This document shows positions 1 through 8,630 of a stretch of DNA of 64,000 nt, piece by piece. The stretch covers positions 496,001 to 560,000 of the forward strand of contig NZ_FYDJ01000002.1 of NCBI RefSeq assembly GCF_900187425.1. The letters are read 5' to 3'. The notes under the pieces were generated by a model, which saw nothing but the letters and a program-made list of their open reading frames with translations, had not been told where the DNA came from and ran no database searches. Each line of letters starts with the position of its first letter. Positions within the stretch are counted from its first letter, which is position 1. Made by a program: the position numbers and the translations under genes. The stretch is from Pseudomonas sp. Irchel s3h14. Its GTDB lineage: Bacteria > Pseudomonadota > Gammaproteobacteria > Pseudomonadales > Pseudomonadaceae.

Positions 1-1018
1 CTTCCATCAACGCCAACGGCACCGATGTAGCGACGCGGAAAATCTCCCACTCGTGGGTGAGGTTGTCGCGGCTGTACGCGTTGCCAGGATCGATGCTGAC
101 CTGCTGCTCGCCGCTAAGCACCAACACCGCCGCACGGGCGACGATCAACGGCCAGAGCGCCAGTAGCTCTTCCTGCGTGAGCGGATTGACAGCGTGATAG
201 GCCTGAACCGCCGGCAAAATATAGAACGGATCGCCATCGGCATGGTGCAGCAGCGCCGCACACGTCACCGACAGATCAGTAATGCGCCAGGTACGAACCA
301 GGTCGCCGAAATCGATCACACCCTGCAATTGCCACTGGCGTTGCGAATCTCGCTGCCAAACCACGTTGTCGTCTGTGATATCCATGTGAATGGCTTGCAC
401 CGGCAGCTTATCCACAAGCGGCTGCAAATGACGCTCGGCCTGTTCGGCCGCATCGGCAATCAGCCGACGTTGCTGGTCGTCGTTGATGACCGGCAGCAAA
501 TGCGCGATCAGCGCGTTGGCGTGACGGGCGTCCCATTGAAGGGTGCGCTCAAGGCCCGGATGGTCGAAACCGGCCAGGGCCAGATCCATTTCACCGCAGA
601 GCCGACCGAAGCCGGCCACCACTGAACCGGGCAGATGATCCAGGTGTGTGAGCGACTGGCCTTCGATGTAATCGAGCAGGCGCACATGCACCGGTTGGCC
701 GCCGACTTCCAGGGAGAGAAGGTCTGCACCGTTTTTTGCGGGAATAACTCTTGGCACATGCACATCAGGGTGTTCACCCAAATGCTTGAGCCCGGCGTGC
801 TGGGCGTGCAGCTCCTGCGCCGAGTAATCGCCACGGCAGATTTTCAGGACAAAACGCCCCTGATCGCTGTCGACCCGAAAGTTAAGATCTTGCTGGCTAC
901 CAAGGGCCTGCAACCTTCCACTCAGCCCGTAATGTCCCTTCAGCAGCTCAAGCGCTTGCTCCGCAGACACTTGCGGGCTGGGCAAACTGGCGCGATGAAT
1001 CAACGTGGCGAGCGGCAT
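1..1018 (-). CDS. APH/choline-kinase-like phosphotransferase, C-terminal part beyond window edge
   Basis: The minus-strand frame is open from the ATG at 1018 to the window edge (about 339 codons), so the gene is incomplete. The product shows an aminoglycoside-phosphotransferase/choline-kinase fold: an N-lobe with 'FRVDSDQGRFVLKI' near residue 50, the catalytic-loop motif 'AIHMDITDDNV' near residue 210 (H and D expected to be catalytic) and the metal-binding 'VIDFGD' near 235. The start is supported by an AGGGG ribosome site about 8 bases upstream. Family knowledge: in Pseudomonas such a domain can stand alone, as in hydroxylysine or homoserine kinases, or form the N-terminus of a roughly 1000-residue fusion with an M23 peptidase-like and a class III aminotransferase domain. 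This window cannot decide between them. The substrate is unknown. Confidence 0.8.
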   Translation of the reverse strand, partial: MPLATLIHRASLPSPQVSAEQALELLKGHYGLSGRLQALGSQQDLNFRVDSDQGRFVLKICRGDYSAQELHAQHAGLKHLGEHPDVHVPRVIPAKNGADLLSLEVGGQPVHVRLLDYIEGQSLTHLDHLPGSVVAGFGRLCGEMDLALAGFDHPGLERTLQWDARHANALIAHLLPVINDDQQRRLIADAAEQAERHLQPLVDKLPVQAIHMDITDDNVVWQRDSQRQWQLQGVIDFGDLVRTWRITDLSVTCAALLHHADGDPFYILPAVQAYHAVNPLTQEELLALWPLIVARAAVLVLSGEQQVSIDPGNAYSRDNLTHEWEIFRVATSVPLALME

Positions 1019-1349
1019 ACAACGACCCCTGAAGTTTTATTAGGCGCTTATATCGCCACTGCTTGGGGCGATACGCAACCCCCCTTCAAGTCTCTATTGA
1101 ACTTTCCTACGCCAATCTCGGATTGCCTTCCGCTGACCTTGACCCCAACCTATGACCCGTACGGATACACGAACCTTTCAAGGTAGAAACGAACACCATG
1201 ACAATGCGGCGCCTGGAGATTGATAGCCCTTCTATTGATCAACCTCCGCGACTTCGAGGATTTTATCGCCTGAACAATCGCGCCCCTCGCACCGGCCGCC
1301 ACTTTGCGCAAGAATGGCACCCATCTACACCTATTGCTGGAGAAAGACC
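1019..1349. other. Intergenic region between divergent kinase gene and rmlC
   Basis: About 330 bases with no convincing gene. It must hold the promoters of the two divergently oriented neighbours. A short inverted repeat, TATCGCC at 1051-1057 and GGCGATA at 1067-1073, lies just upstream of the kinase start and could be an operator, but there is no independent support. No REP element is present here, unlike most gaps of this size in the window. Confidence 0.4.
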
Positions 1350-1895
1350 ATGAAAGTAGTCACCACCGACCTGCCCGGTGTTCTGATCATCGAACCCAAG
1401 GTATTTGGTGACGAGCGCGGTTTCTTCTATGAAAGCTTCAATGCCAAGGCTTTCAAAGAAATGACTGGCCTGGAGACGAATTTCGTTCAAGACAATCATT
1501 CCCGCTCGCAAAAAGGCGTATTGCGCGGCCTGCATTACCAACTGGAAAACACTCAGGGCAAACTGGTTCGCGTCACAGCCGGTGAAGTACTCGACGTGGC
1601 GGTGGACATTCGCCGCAGTTCACCACATTTCGGCAAGTGGGTGGCCGTGCGTCTGTCTGCCGAGAACCATCGTCAAATGTGGGTCCCGGAGGGTTTCGCC
1701 CACGGTTTCGTGGTGCTGAGCGAGTTCGCCGAATTCCTCTACAAAACCACCGACTACTACACCCCGTCCGCCGAGCGCAGCATTCGCTGGAACGATCCGG
1801 ATCTGGCAATCGATTGGCAACTGGACGAAGCACCGAAACTGTCCCATAAAGATCAGGCCGCCGCGTTCTTCAAGGACGCTGACGTTTTTTCCTGA
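1350..1895 (+). CDS. rmlC: dTDP-4-dehydrorhamnose 3,5-epimerase
   Basis: RmlC/RfbC epimerises dTDP-4-keto-6-deoxyglucose at C3 and C5, the third step of dTDP-L-rhamnose synthesis for LPS and exopolysaccharide. The 181-residue cupin has the family landmarks: 'FGDERGFFYESF' near residue 20, 'FVQDNHSRSQKGVLRGLHYQ' near 48-67 including the catalytic-base histidine, and 'MWVPEGFAHGF' near 115-125. The ATG at 1350 follows GGAGAAAGACC, so it is preferred over an in-frame upstream start at 1314. The rmlA, rmlB and rmlD partners are not next to it here; upstream is an unrelated minus-strand gene. Downstream dctB follows after 100 bases, an order (rmlC-dctB-dctD) also known from P. aeruginosa. Confidence 0.95.
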   Translation: MKVVTTDLPGVLIIEPKVFGDERGFFYESFNAKAFKEMTGLETNFVQDNHSRSQKGVLRGLHYQLENTQGKLVRVTAGEVLDVAVDIRRSSPHFGKWVAVRLSAENHRQMWVPEGFAHGFVVLSEFAEFLYKTTDYYTPSAERSIRWNDPDLAIDWQLDEAPKLSHKDQAAAFFKDADVFS

Positions 1896-1995
1896 AACAC
1901 CGTCTGAATCTTCGCCGCACAGGCGTGCCTGACCCACGGCGCGCAGACTGCGCCCGCAAGCCTAGGCATAATGCGCCTGTACCCACAGGCGCTCG

Positions 1996-3810
1996 ATGCT
2001 CATGACTCCAACCCTCCCCCGCAGACCCCGCTGGCGCAGCCTGGCCCTGCTCGCGCTGTGCCTGGCGCCATTGCTGTGGCCGCTGGAGCACCTGGCCGAA
2101 CGTTACTACCGCAGCGAACTGGCCGGGCAGAACCGTCAGACGCTCGACCTTTACGTCGCCAACTTGCTGGGCACCCTGCACCGTTATGAAGTGTTGCCGC
2201 AGATCCTCGGCGATCTGCCGGCCCTGCGAGCCGTCCTCGGCGCGCCCGACGATGGCGTCACTCAGGGCAACGCCAATCGCTTGTTGAAAAATATCAGCGC
2301 CCAGACCGGCGCCGAAGTCATGTACCTGATGGACACCACGGGCAAGACCCTGGCCGCGTCCAACTGGGACAAACACGACAGTTTCGTCGGGCGTAATTTT
2401 TCCTTCCGGCCGTATTTCAGCGAAGCCATGGCCGGGCGGCTTGGGCGCTTTTTCGGTTTGGGCACAACCTCGGCCAAGCGTGGCTATTTCTTCGCTGCCG
2501 CCGTGCGTAACGGCGAAAAGATCCTCGGCGTGCTGGTGGTCAAGGTTGACCTGGACCACACCGAAAGCCTCTGGGGCAAAACCCCGGAACAACTGCTGCT
2601 GACCGACCATAACGGCGTGGTCATCCTCACGTCGCGGCCCGAGTGGCGATTCCGATCGACCCGCCCGTTGGGCGAAGAGGAAAGAAAGGCAATCACCGCG
2701 ATTCAACCTTATCCGACCCGTGATCCCAAACCATTGCGGCTCAACCCCAACGCCTGGCTGACACAAACCCAGCCCATCGCAGAAACCGGTTGGAACGTCA
2801 GCATCCTCGCTCCACGCACTTTGATCGATCGCCCGGTACGCACGGTCGTCGCCATCGGCGGCGCGACATTGTTGGTGTTGATGTTGCTGCTGGGTCTGAT
2901 GATGCAGCGACGCCGGCATTACCTCGAACGAATCGCCTTCGAAGCCAAGGCCCGTCGCGAACTGGAAGGCCGGGTAGCCGAGCGGACCAGCGACCTCGAA
3001 GGCCTCAACCGTCGACTGAAACAGGAAGTGCTGGAACGCGAACAGGCCCAGCAAGAGCTGGTGCGCGCTCAGGATGATCTGGTGCAGGCCGGCAAACTGT
3101 CGGCCCTTGGCACCATGTCGGCGAGCATCAGCCACGAATTGAATCAACCGCTGGCGGCGATCCGCAGCTACGCCGAAAACGCCGAAGTGCTGCTCGATCA
3201 TCAGCGCACCGACGATGCGCGCGGCAACCTCAAGCTGATCAGCGAACTGACCGGGCGCATGGCCTCGATCATTGCCCACCTGCGCGCCTTCGCCCGGCGC
3301 GATCGTCACGCCCCGGAAAGCGTGGCCCTGCAACCGGCGCTGGACGATGCGCTGGCGCTGCTGGCCAAGCGTCGGCGCAGCATGGAAGTCGAGCTGATCC
3401 GCGACTTGCCGGCCGCCACCCTGTGGGTCGAGGCCGGGGAAACCCGTCTGCGTCAGGTACTCGGCAATCTGCTGGCCAACGCCCTGGACGCCCTGACGGA
3501 AAAAGGCCCGCCGCGTAAGCTCTGGTTGAGTGCCCAATCCACTGCCGATGGCGTCAATCTGTACATTCGCGACAACGGCCCCGGGTTCTGCCTGGAGGCA
3601 CTTGGCCGCGCCAGCGAGCCCTTCTACACCACCAAGACCCGCACTCAGGGGCTCGGGTTAGGGCTGGCGATTTGCGAAACCCTGATGCGCGCCTTCGGTG
3701 GTGAACTGTCGTTCGCTAACCACAAGGAAGGTGGCGCCCTTATTACCCTGAAGTTGCGTGCAGGCGCACCGGGTGTGAGCCTGCAACCGTCCGAGGACCG
3801 AAGTGCATGA
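1996..3810 (+). CDS. dctB: C4-dicarboxylate sensor histidine kinase DctB
   Basis: Membrane sensor kinase of 604 residues. A first transmembrane segment (residues about 14-34) is followed by a periplasmic sensing region of about 250 residues with a double-PAS/Cache-like pattern ('TGAEVMYLMDTTGKTLAASNWD'-type strands), a second membrane segment (about 283-304), a coiled-coil linker and the kinase core. The phospho-acceptor is H380 in 'SASISHELNQPLAAIRS'; the ATP-binding boxes are 'DNGPGF' and 'GLGLGLAI' near the C-terminus. Family knowledge: DctB senses succinate, malate or fumarate and phosphorylates DctD to switch on C4-dicarboxylate transporters. It overlaps dctD by 4 bases (ATGA), indicating translational coupling. 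A second ATG at 2002 is an equally possible start. The target transporter genes are not in the window. Confidence 0.93.
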   Translation: MLMTPTLPRRPRWRSLALLALCLAPLLWPLEHLAERYYRSELAGQNRQTLDLYVANLLGTLHRYEVLPQILGDLPALRAVLGAPDDGVTQGNANRLLKNISAQTGAEVMYLMDTTGKTLAASNWDKHDSFVGRNFSFRPYFSEAMAGRLGRFFGLGTTSAKRGYFFAAAVRNGEKILGVLVVKVDLDHTESLWGKTPEQLLLTDHNGVVILTSRPEWRFRSTRPLGEEERKAITAIQPYPTRDPKPLRLNPNAWLTQTQPIAETGWNVSILAPRTLIDRPVRTVVAIGGATLLVLMLLLGLMMQRRRHYLERIAFEAKARRELEGRVAERTSDLEGLNRRLKQEVLEREQAQQELVRAQDDLVQAGKLSALGTMSASISHELNQPLAAIRSYAENAEVLLDHQRTDDARGNLKLISELTGRMASIIAHLRAFARRDRHAPESVALQPALDDALALLAKRRRSMEVELIRDLPAATLWVEAGETRLRQVLGNLLANALDALTEKGPPRKLWLSAQSTADGVNLYIRDNGPGFCLEALGRASEPFYTTKTRTQGLGLGLAICETLMRAFGGELSFANHKEGGALITLKLRAGAPGVSLQPSEDRSA

Positions 3811-5198
3811 CCATCGACAACCGCATCCAGGTCGTGCTGATCGACGACGATCCGCACCTGCGTCAGGCCCTGGGCCAGACCTTGGACCTTGCCGGCCTGA
3901 AAATCCTGCCGCTCGCTGAAGCCAAGGGCCTGGCCGCACAACTGGAGCGCGACTGGCCCGGCGTGGTGGTCAGTGACATCCGCATGCCGGGCATGGACGG
4001 TCTTGAACTGCTGACTGAACTGCATGCCCAGGACCCGGAGCTGCCAGTGCTGCTGATTACCGGTCACGGCGATGTGCCGCTGGCTGTGCAAGCCATGCGC
4101 GCCGGGGCTTATGACTTTCTGGAAAAACCCTTTGCCAGCGACGCCCTGCTCGACAGCGTCCGCCGCGCCCTGGCACTGCGCCGGCTGGTGCTGGACAACC
4201 GCAGCCTGCGCCTGGCCCTGAGCGATCGCAACGAACTGAGCACCCGATTGGTCGGGCAATCGGCGCCGATGCTGCGCCTGCGCGAGCAGATCGGTGCATT
4301 GGCGGCGACCAAGGCCGATGTGCTGATCCTTGGCGAAACCGGTGCGGGTAAGGAGGTCGTGGCCCGCGCACTGCACGATCTGTCGAGTCGGCGTAACGGC
4401 CCGTTCGTGGCGATCAACGCCGGCGCCCTGGCCGAGTCGGTAGTAGAAAGCGAACTGTTCGGTCACGAGCCAGGCGCCTTTACTGGCGCGCAAAAGCGCC
4501 GCATCGGCAAGTTCGAATTCGCCAATGGCGGCACGTTGTTCCTCGATGAAATCGAAAGCATGAGCCTGGATGTGCAGGTGAAATTGCTGCGTTTGCTGCA
4601 AGAACGGGTCGTCGAGCGCTTGGGCGGCAATCAGTTGATCCCCTTGGACATCCGCATCATCGCCGCGACCAAGGAAGACCTGCGCCAATCCGCCGATCAG
4701 GGCCGCTTCCGTGCCGACTTGTATTACCGCCTGAACGTCGCACCACTGCGTATTCCGCCGCTGCGTGAACGCGGCGAAGATGCGCTGATGCTGTTCCAGT
4801 ATTTCGCCGACGAAGCCAGCGCCCGCCACGGCCTACCACCCCACGAGTTGCAGCCGGGACAACGTGCGCTGCTGCTGCGCCACACCTGGCCGGGTAACGT
4901 GCGGGAATTGCAGAATGCTGCCGAACGCTTTGCCCTGGGCCTGGAACTGGCCCTGGACAATAACGCAGTGGATGGCGCTGTCGGCATGACGGTCGACGTG
5001 GTCAGCGGCGGTCTCAGCGAACAAGTGGAAAACTTCGAGAAGAGCTTGATCGCCGCCGAACTGGCGCGTTCTCACAGCTCGGTGCGCAGCCTCGCCGAAG
5101 CCCTTGGCATCCCACGCAAGACCTTGCACGACAAACTGCGCAAACACGGGCTGAACTTCGCCGACGGTGGCAGCAGCCACACCGACGAACCCGATTGA
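3807..5198 (+). CDS. dctD: Sigma-54-dependent response regulator DctD
   Basis: NtrC-family activator of 463 residues in three parts. The receiver domain carries the phospho-acceptor D57 in 'VVVSDIRMPGMDG'. The AAA+ domain has Walker A 'GETGAGKE' at 176-183 and the sigma-54 contact loop 'GAFTGA' at 223-228, with the Walker B-type 'GGTLFLDEIESM' after it. A Fis-type helix-turn-helix closes the protein ('SLAEALGIPRKTLHDKL'). All residues needed for RpoN-dependent activation are present. It is coupled to dctB and is expected to act at -24/-12 promoters of dicarboxylate transporter genes elsewhere on the chromosome. Confidence 0.94.
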   Translation: MTIDNRIQVVLIDDDPHLRQALGQTLDLAGLKILPLAEAKGLAAQLERDWPGVVVSDIRMPGMDGLELLTELHAQDPELPVLLITGHGDVPLAVQAMRAGAYDFLEKPFASDALLDSVRRALALRRLVLDNRSLRLALSDRNELSTRLVGQSAPMLRLREQIGALAATKADVLILGETGAGKEVVARALHDLSSRRNGPFVAINAGALAESVVESELFGHEPGAFTGAQKRRIGKFEFANGGTLFLDEIESMSLDVQVKLLRLLQERVVERLGGNQLIPLDIRIIAATKEDLRQSADQGRFRADLYYRLNVAPLRIPPLRERGEDALMLFQYFADEASARHGLPPHELQPGQRALLLRHTWPGNVRELQNAAERFALGLELALDNNAVDGAVGMTVDVVSGGLSEQVENFEKSLIAAELARSHSSVRSLAEALGIPRKTLHDKLRKHGLNFADGGSSHTDEPD

Positions 5199-5238
5199 GC
5201 TACCGTCAAATCATCATCCTCAAACAAGAGATCCGTGC

Positions 5239-5694
5239 ATGAGCCGCGACAGCCGTCATCTGGAATCAGTCCTCCATCGCGACATTCCCCTTACGCGGGA
5301 CATGGGCCTCAAGGTGCTCGACTGGCACGACCAGCAACTGCGCCTGCACTTGCCGCTGGAAGCCAACGTCAATCATAAAAGCACCATGTTCGGTGGCAGT
5401 CTGTATTGCGGCGCAGTGCTGGCGGGCTGGGGTTGGTTGCATTTGCGGTTGCGTGAAGAAGGGGTTGAAGGCGGGCACATCGTGATTCAGGAAGGACAGA
5501 TCAGCTATCCGCTGCCAGTGACCATGGACGCGACAGCGATTTGCCATGCGCCGAGTGCGGCGGTGTGGAAGAAGTTTTTGGCGATGTATAAGCGATATGG
5601 GCGGGCGCGGTTGACACTGCATTCCCGGATCGTAAATACGGACAGTAATGACGATGCCGTGAAGTTTACTGGGCAGTACGTACTCCACCGCTAA
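5239..5694 (+). CDS. YiiD C-terminal-type thioesterase domain protein
   Basis: A 151-residue single-domain hot-dog-like protein resembling the C-terminal thioesterase domain of YiiD. Visible features are 'ANVNHKSTMFGGSLYCGAVLAGWGWL' near residues 38-64, where the HK and FGGS positions are typical of the family, and 'SYPLPVTMDATAI' near 95. The ATG at 5239 is chosen because the open frame upstream overlaps the dctD end and lacks similarity. Family members are putative acyl-thioester hydrolases, substrate unknown. It lies 40 bases after dctD and may be read through from it, but no functional link is evident. The 3' end runs into the palindromic element at 5702-5789. Confidence 0.8.
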   Translation: MSRDSRHLESVLHRDIPLTRDMGLKVLDWHDQQLRLHLPLEANVNHKSTMFGGSLYCGAVLAGWGWLHLRLREEGVEGGHIVIQEGQISYPLPVTMDATAICHAPSAAVWKKFLAMYKRYGRARLTLHSRIVNTDSNDDAVKFTGQYVLHR

Positions 5695-5701
5695 AGCAAA
5701 A

Positions 5702-5789
5702 GATCGCAGCCTCGTTTCACTCGACAGCTGCTACAGAGAAACGCGTCCCCCTGTAGCAGCTGTCGAGTGAAACGAGGCTGCGAACGATC
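5702..5789. repeat. Long palindromic intergenic element (family C), between convergent genes
   Basis: Arms of about 35 bases beginning GATCGCAGCCTCGTTTCA and ending in the inverse face each other around a short centre (GAGAAACGCGTCCC). The element fills the whole gap between the convergent thioesterase and cysQ genes, and its right end is directly against the cysQ stop codon at 5790-5792. It could fold into a very stable hairpin and act as a bidirectional terminator. It resembles REP-type pairs of Pseudomonas, and its words CAGCTGCTACA / TGTAGCAGCTG recur in the element at 48499-48631. Confidence 0.85.
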
Positions 5790-6617
5790 TTAGCGGCGGG
5801 CGAGTTCCAGCAGTTTTTCGCGCCACGCAGCCTTCGCCGGCAGCGCCAGGAAAAACTCATTCAACAACGACTCCCGCGCCGGATAACTAAACGGCGCACC
5901 GCTCAAATCCAGCACCTCACCGCCAGCCCCTTCCAGCACGCCTTGCGCAGCCGCCGTGTCCCACTGCGAAGTCGGCGCCAGGCGCGGATAACAATCCGCC
6001 GCCCCTTCTGCCAGCAGGCAAAACTTCAGCGAACTGCCGATATTGGCCAATTGCAGTTCACCCAAACTGTCGCTCAACCCTGCCAGTAAACGCTCCTGCT
6101 CAGGACTTGAATGCCGACGACTGGCAACCACGGTAAACGCTTCACCCTCAGCAGGAACCTCGCGAACCTGAATCGGCGAAGGCGACGCGTCTTTATCGCC
6201 ACGCCACGCCCCCAGACCCGCACCACCGACGTAGAAGCGCCCGTTGGTCGGCATCGACACCACGCCAAACACCACACGCCCTTGTTCGATCAGCGCGATG
6301 TTGACGGTGAATTCTTCGCTACCGGAAATGAATTCCTTGGTTCCGTCCAGCGGGTCCACCAGCCACCAACGCTGCCACCCGGCGCGCACGCTCTGGGGAA
6401 TGTTGGCGTCTTCTTCGGACAGCACCGGGATACTCGGGTCCAGCGCCGTCAGTCCGGCCAGGATCACATGGTGAGCGGCCATGTCGGCGGCCGTCACCGG
6501 GGAATCATCGGATTTTGCAGTCACGGCGACGTTGGCACGCCAAAACGGCAGAATCGCTTCACCGGCTTTCAAAGCCAGTTCAACAACAGGCGCCATCAAC
6601 GGATGGGGGAAAATCAT
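5790..6617 (-). CDS. cysQ: 3'(2'),5'-bisphosphate nucleotidase CysQ
   Basis: Member of the lithium-inhibited inositol-monophosphatase superfamily, 275 residues. It hydrolyses 3'-phosphoadenosine 5'-phosphate (PAP) to AMP, clearing a by-product of sulfate assimilation. The metal site is visible as 'LSEED' near 67-71 and 'DPLDGTKEF' at 88-96; the second signature is 'WDTAAAQGVLEGAGGEV' near residue 220. Its ATG overlaps the nudE stop (ATGA-type 4-base overlap), so nudE-cysQ form one minus-strand operon, an arrangement common in gamma-proteobacteria. Confidence 0.95.
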   Translation of the reverse strand: MIFPHPLMAPVVELALKAGEAILPFWRANVAVTAKSDDSPVTAADMAAHHVILAGLTALDPSIPVLSEEDANIPQSVRAGWQRWWLVDPLDGTKEFISGSEEFTVNIALIEQGRVVFGVVSMPTNGRFYVGGAGLGAWRGDKDASPSPIQVREVPAEGEAFTVVASRRHSSPEQERLLAGLSDSLGELQLANIGSSLKFCLLAEGAADCYPRLAPTSQWDTAAAQGVLEGAGGEVLDLSGAPFSYPARESLLNEFFLALPAKAAWREKLLELARR

Positions 6618-7180
6618 GGCTGGAACACTCCACGCTGAGTCAGCAGGTCACGGGCCAGATACAGTGCTGCCAATGCACGGCCCTCAGTGAATCGCGGGTT
6701 CTGGGCCAGGGCCGACAACTCACGCAGGTTGATTTTGTCCACGCCCATCGGCTCGGGCTCATCGCCTTCAAGGCTTTCTTCGTACAAATCGGTGGCCAAC
6801 ACGACCTGGATCTTCTGGCTCATGTAACCGGGCGACAACGACAACTCAGTCAGATGCTCCAGTTGCCGCGCGCCATACCCGGCCTCTTCCTTGAGCTCCC
6901 GCTCGGCCGCCGCCAGCACGTCCTCGCCCGGCTCGATCAAGCCTTTAGGCAAGGACAGCTCGTATTCATCGGTGCCGCCGCAATACTCTTCAACCAGTAC
7001 CGCGTGGTCCGCATCCAGCATCGCCACGATCATCACCGCGCCATAACCGGCGCCCTTGCCGACCAGTCGCTCATACGTGCGCTCCACGCCATTGGAAAAG
7101 CGCAACTTCAGCTCTTCGACGCAGAACAAACGACTGGTGGCGACGATCTCGCGGGCGAGGATGGTGGGTTTCTGGCGCAT
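6614..7180 (-). CDS. nudE: ADP compounds hydrolase NudE
   Basis: Nudix hydrolase of 188 residues. The complete Nudix box GX5EX7REUXEEXGU is present at residues 80-102, with G80, E86, R94, E95, E98, E99 and G101. NudE-type enzymes hydrolyse ADP-ribose, Ap3A and NADH to AMP plus the other nucleotide. It is the first gene of the nudE-cysQ operon and divergent from yrfG, with only 90 bases between the two starts, so both promoters share that gap. The linkage nudE-cysQ-yrfG is the main reason for choosing NudE over other Nudix enzymes. Confidence 0.93.
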   Translation of the reverse strand: MRQKPTILAREIVATSRLFCVEELKLRFSNGVERTYERLVGKGAGYGAVMIVAMLDADHAVLVEEYCGGTDEYELSLPKGLIEPGEDVLAAAERELKEEAGYGARQLEHLTELSLSPGYMSQKIQVVLATDLYEESLEGDEPEPMGVDKINLRELSALAQNPRFTEGRALAALYLARDLLTQRGVFQP

Positions 7181-7270
7181 GAAAAGCTCCTTGGCGTGAA
7201 CGCGTTACTATACCCGGCCTATCCTGATTGTTTACCTCGGATATCTTTTTTACCGCTGGAGAAGTTTTTT

Positions 7271-7933
7271 ATGTCCCTGCTGCCCTGGCGCGACATCGAC
7301 ACCGTTCTGCTGGATATGGACGGCACGCTGCTGGACCTGCACTACGACAACCATTTCTGGATGGAACACCTGCCCCAGCGTTACGCCGAGTTGCACGGGG
7401 TGAGTCGGGCCATGGCCGAGATGGAGTTGCAACCGTTGTTCGAACGCAACGCCGGCCAGTTGCAGTGGTATTGCCTGGATTTCTGGAGCGCCGAGCTCAA
7501 ACTGCCAGTGCGCGAACTGAAACTGGAAACCGCGCATTTGATTGCCCTGCGACCGGATGCGGACACCTTTCTGGCCGCCATCAAACAGGCCGGCAAGCGC
7601 GTGGTGCTGATCACCAATGCACACCGCGATTCGCTGTCATTGAAACTGGAAAGAATCGAACTGGCGCCGTACTTCGAGCGGTTGATCAGCTCGCATGATT
7701 ACGGTTTCGCCAAGGAAAACCCGCAATTTTGGGATGCCTTGCAGGCGGACATCGGCTTTGATCCGGCGCGCAGTCTGTTTATCGACGATACGTTGCCGAT
7801 CCTGCGCAGCGCGCGGAATTTTGGTGTGGCGCATCTGTTGGCCGTGAGTGAGCCGGACAGCCGTAAAGGGCCGAAGGACACGGCCGAGTTTGCGGCGGTG
7901 GGGGATTATCGGGAACTGATCGAAGGGCTCTAA
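7271..7933 (+). CDS. yrfG: GMP/IMP nucleotidase YrfG (HAD family)
   Basis: HAD-superfamily phosphatase of 220 residues. Motif I is 'LLDMDGTLLDL' with nucleophile D15 and general acid D17; motif II is 'VVLITNAHRDS' near 107-117; motif III/IV is 'FAKENPQFW' followed by 'LFIDDTLPIL' near residue 170. YrfG dephosphorylates purine nucleoside monophosphates, chiefly GMP and IMP. The ATG at 7271 is preferred because translation further upstream runs through the nudE divergent promoter. Transcription ends in the REP pair at 7948-8032. Confidence 0.92.
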   Translation: MSLLPWRDIDTVLLDMDGTLLDLHYDNHFWMEHLPQRYAELHGVSRAMAEMELQPLFERNAGQLQWYCLDFWSAELKLPVRELKLETAHLIALRPDADTFLAAIKQAGKRVVLITNAHRDSLSLKLERIELAPYFERLISSHDYGFAKENPQFWDALQADIGFDPARSLFIDDTLPILRSARNFGVAHLLAVSEPDSRKGPKDTAEFAAVGDYRELIEGL

Positions 7934-7947
7934 GACCGCGTCGCCTG

Positions 7948-8032
7948 CATCGCGGGCAAGCCTTGCTCCTACAGGTCCGTGTCGTACGCGAATTTTGCAT
8001 ACATCCTGTAGGAGCAAGGCTTGCCCGCGATG
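7948..8032. repeat. REP inverted pair (family B, GTAGGAGCAAGGCTTGCCCGCG type)
   Basis: Two inverted copies of the common Pseudomonas REP word, CATCGCGGGCAAGCCTTGCT on the left and its inverse on the right, separated by about 29 bases. Outer matching bases AAGACCG (7932-7938) and CGGTCTT (8042-8048) extend the symmetry. It sits between convergent yrfG and the LysM gene and can serve as a terminator for both. Paired REPs of this kind are mobile, RAYT-dependent REPINs in P. fluorescens; no RAYT transposase gene is in the window. Confidence 0.9.
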
Positions 8033-8053
8033 GCCATCACACGGTCTTGAGGG

Positions 8054-8494
8054 TTACTCAGGAATCCGCAACGACTGCCCCGGATAGATCTTGTTCACGT
8101 CCTTGAGCATCGGTTTGTTGGCCTCGAAGATTTTTTGATACTTGTTGGCATCGCCATAAACGCGCAAGGAAATCGCGCTGAGCGTGTCGCCTTTCACAAC
8201 CGTTACAAACTTCGCGGCCACAACCACCGGCCCGGTCACGGTGATCTGGTCATCCACGCTACCGACACCGGCAATATTGCCCACCGCCAGCAGGATCTTT
8301 TCCTTCTCTTCCTGACTGCCGACTTCGCCGGTCACGATGACCTTGTCGCCGTCCACCGTCGCCTGCACATTCGGGTTACCCAGGCCGACCTTGCTGATGT
8401 GTTCCTTCAACTGCTCGCTGGCATTGGCGTTACCTGGCGTCAGTAAATCGATAAGTTTTTCGCCTGCTTCTTTCACAAAGCTAAAAATACTCAT
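8054..8494 (-). CDS. lysM: BON-LysM domain protein (Kbp/YgaU-like)
   Basis: A 146-residue protein with an N-terminal amphipathic stretch, a BON domain (about residues 25-88, 'AQATVDGDKVIVTGEV'-type pattern) and a C-terminal LysM domain (about 97-145, 'FVTVVKGDTLSAISLRVYGD'). This architecture is that of E. coli Kbp (YgaU), a potassium-binding protein induced by stress; no signal peptide is visible, in agreement with a cytoplasmic or unusual location. The start is the inner ATG at 8494, after AAGGAGAGTGC, rather than the in-frame ATG at 8530. It is divergent from the LysR gene. Confidence 0.9.
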   Translation of the reverse strand: MSIFSFVKEAGEKLIDLLTPGNANASEQLKEHISKVGLGNPNVQATVDGDKVIVTGEVGSQEEKEKILLAVGNIAGVGSVDDQITVTGPVVVAAKFVTVVKGDTLSAISLRVYGDANKYQKIFEANKPMLKDVNKIYPGQSLRIPE

Positions 8495-8630
8495 GGTGCA
8501 CTCTCCTTGGGTTTTGGGTTCCAGACGCAAAAGCCTAGACCAAGGCTGTCACTTGCGGTTCCAACCCGACCAATGACGCCGCTTCCCCCCAAGCGCTAGA
8601 ATCCGAACCTTCCCGCGCCCTGGAGCGAAG

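Noticed and set aside
1870..3537. 555-codon minus-strand open frame opposite dctB
   Set aside because: It is a codon-bias shadow: dctB on the other strand has all kinase motifs, and the minus-strand translation is Gln/Gly/Ala/Arg-rich without domain features.
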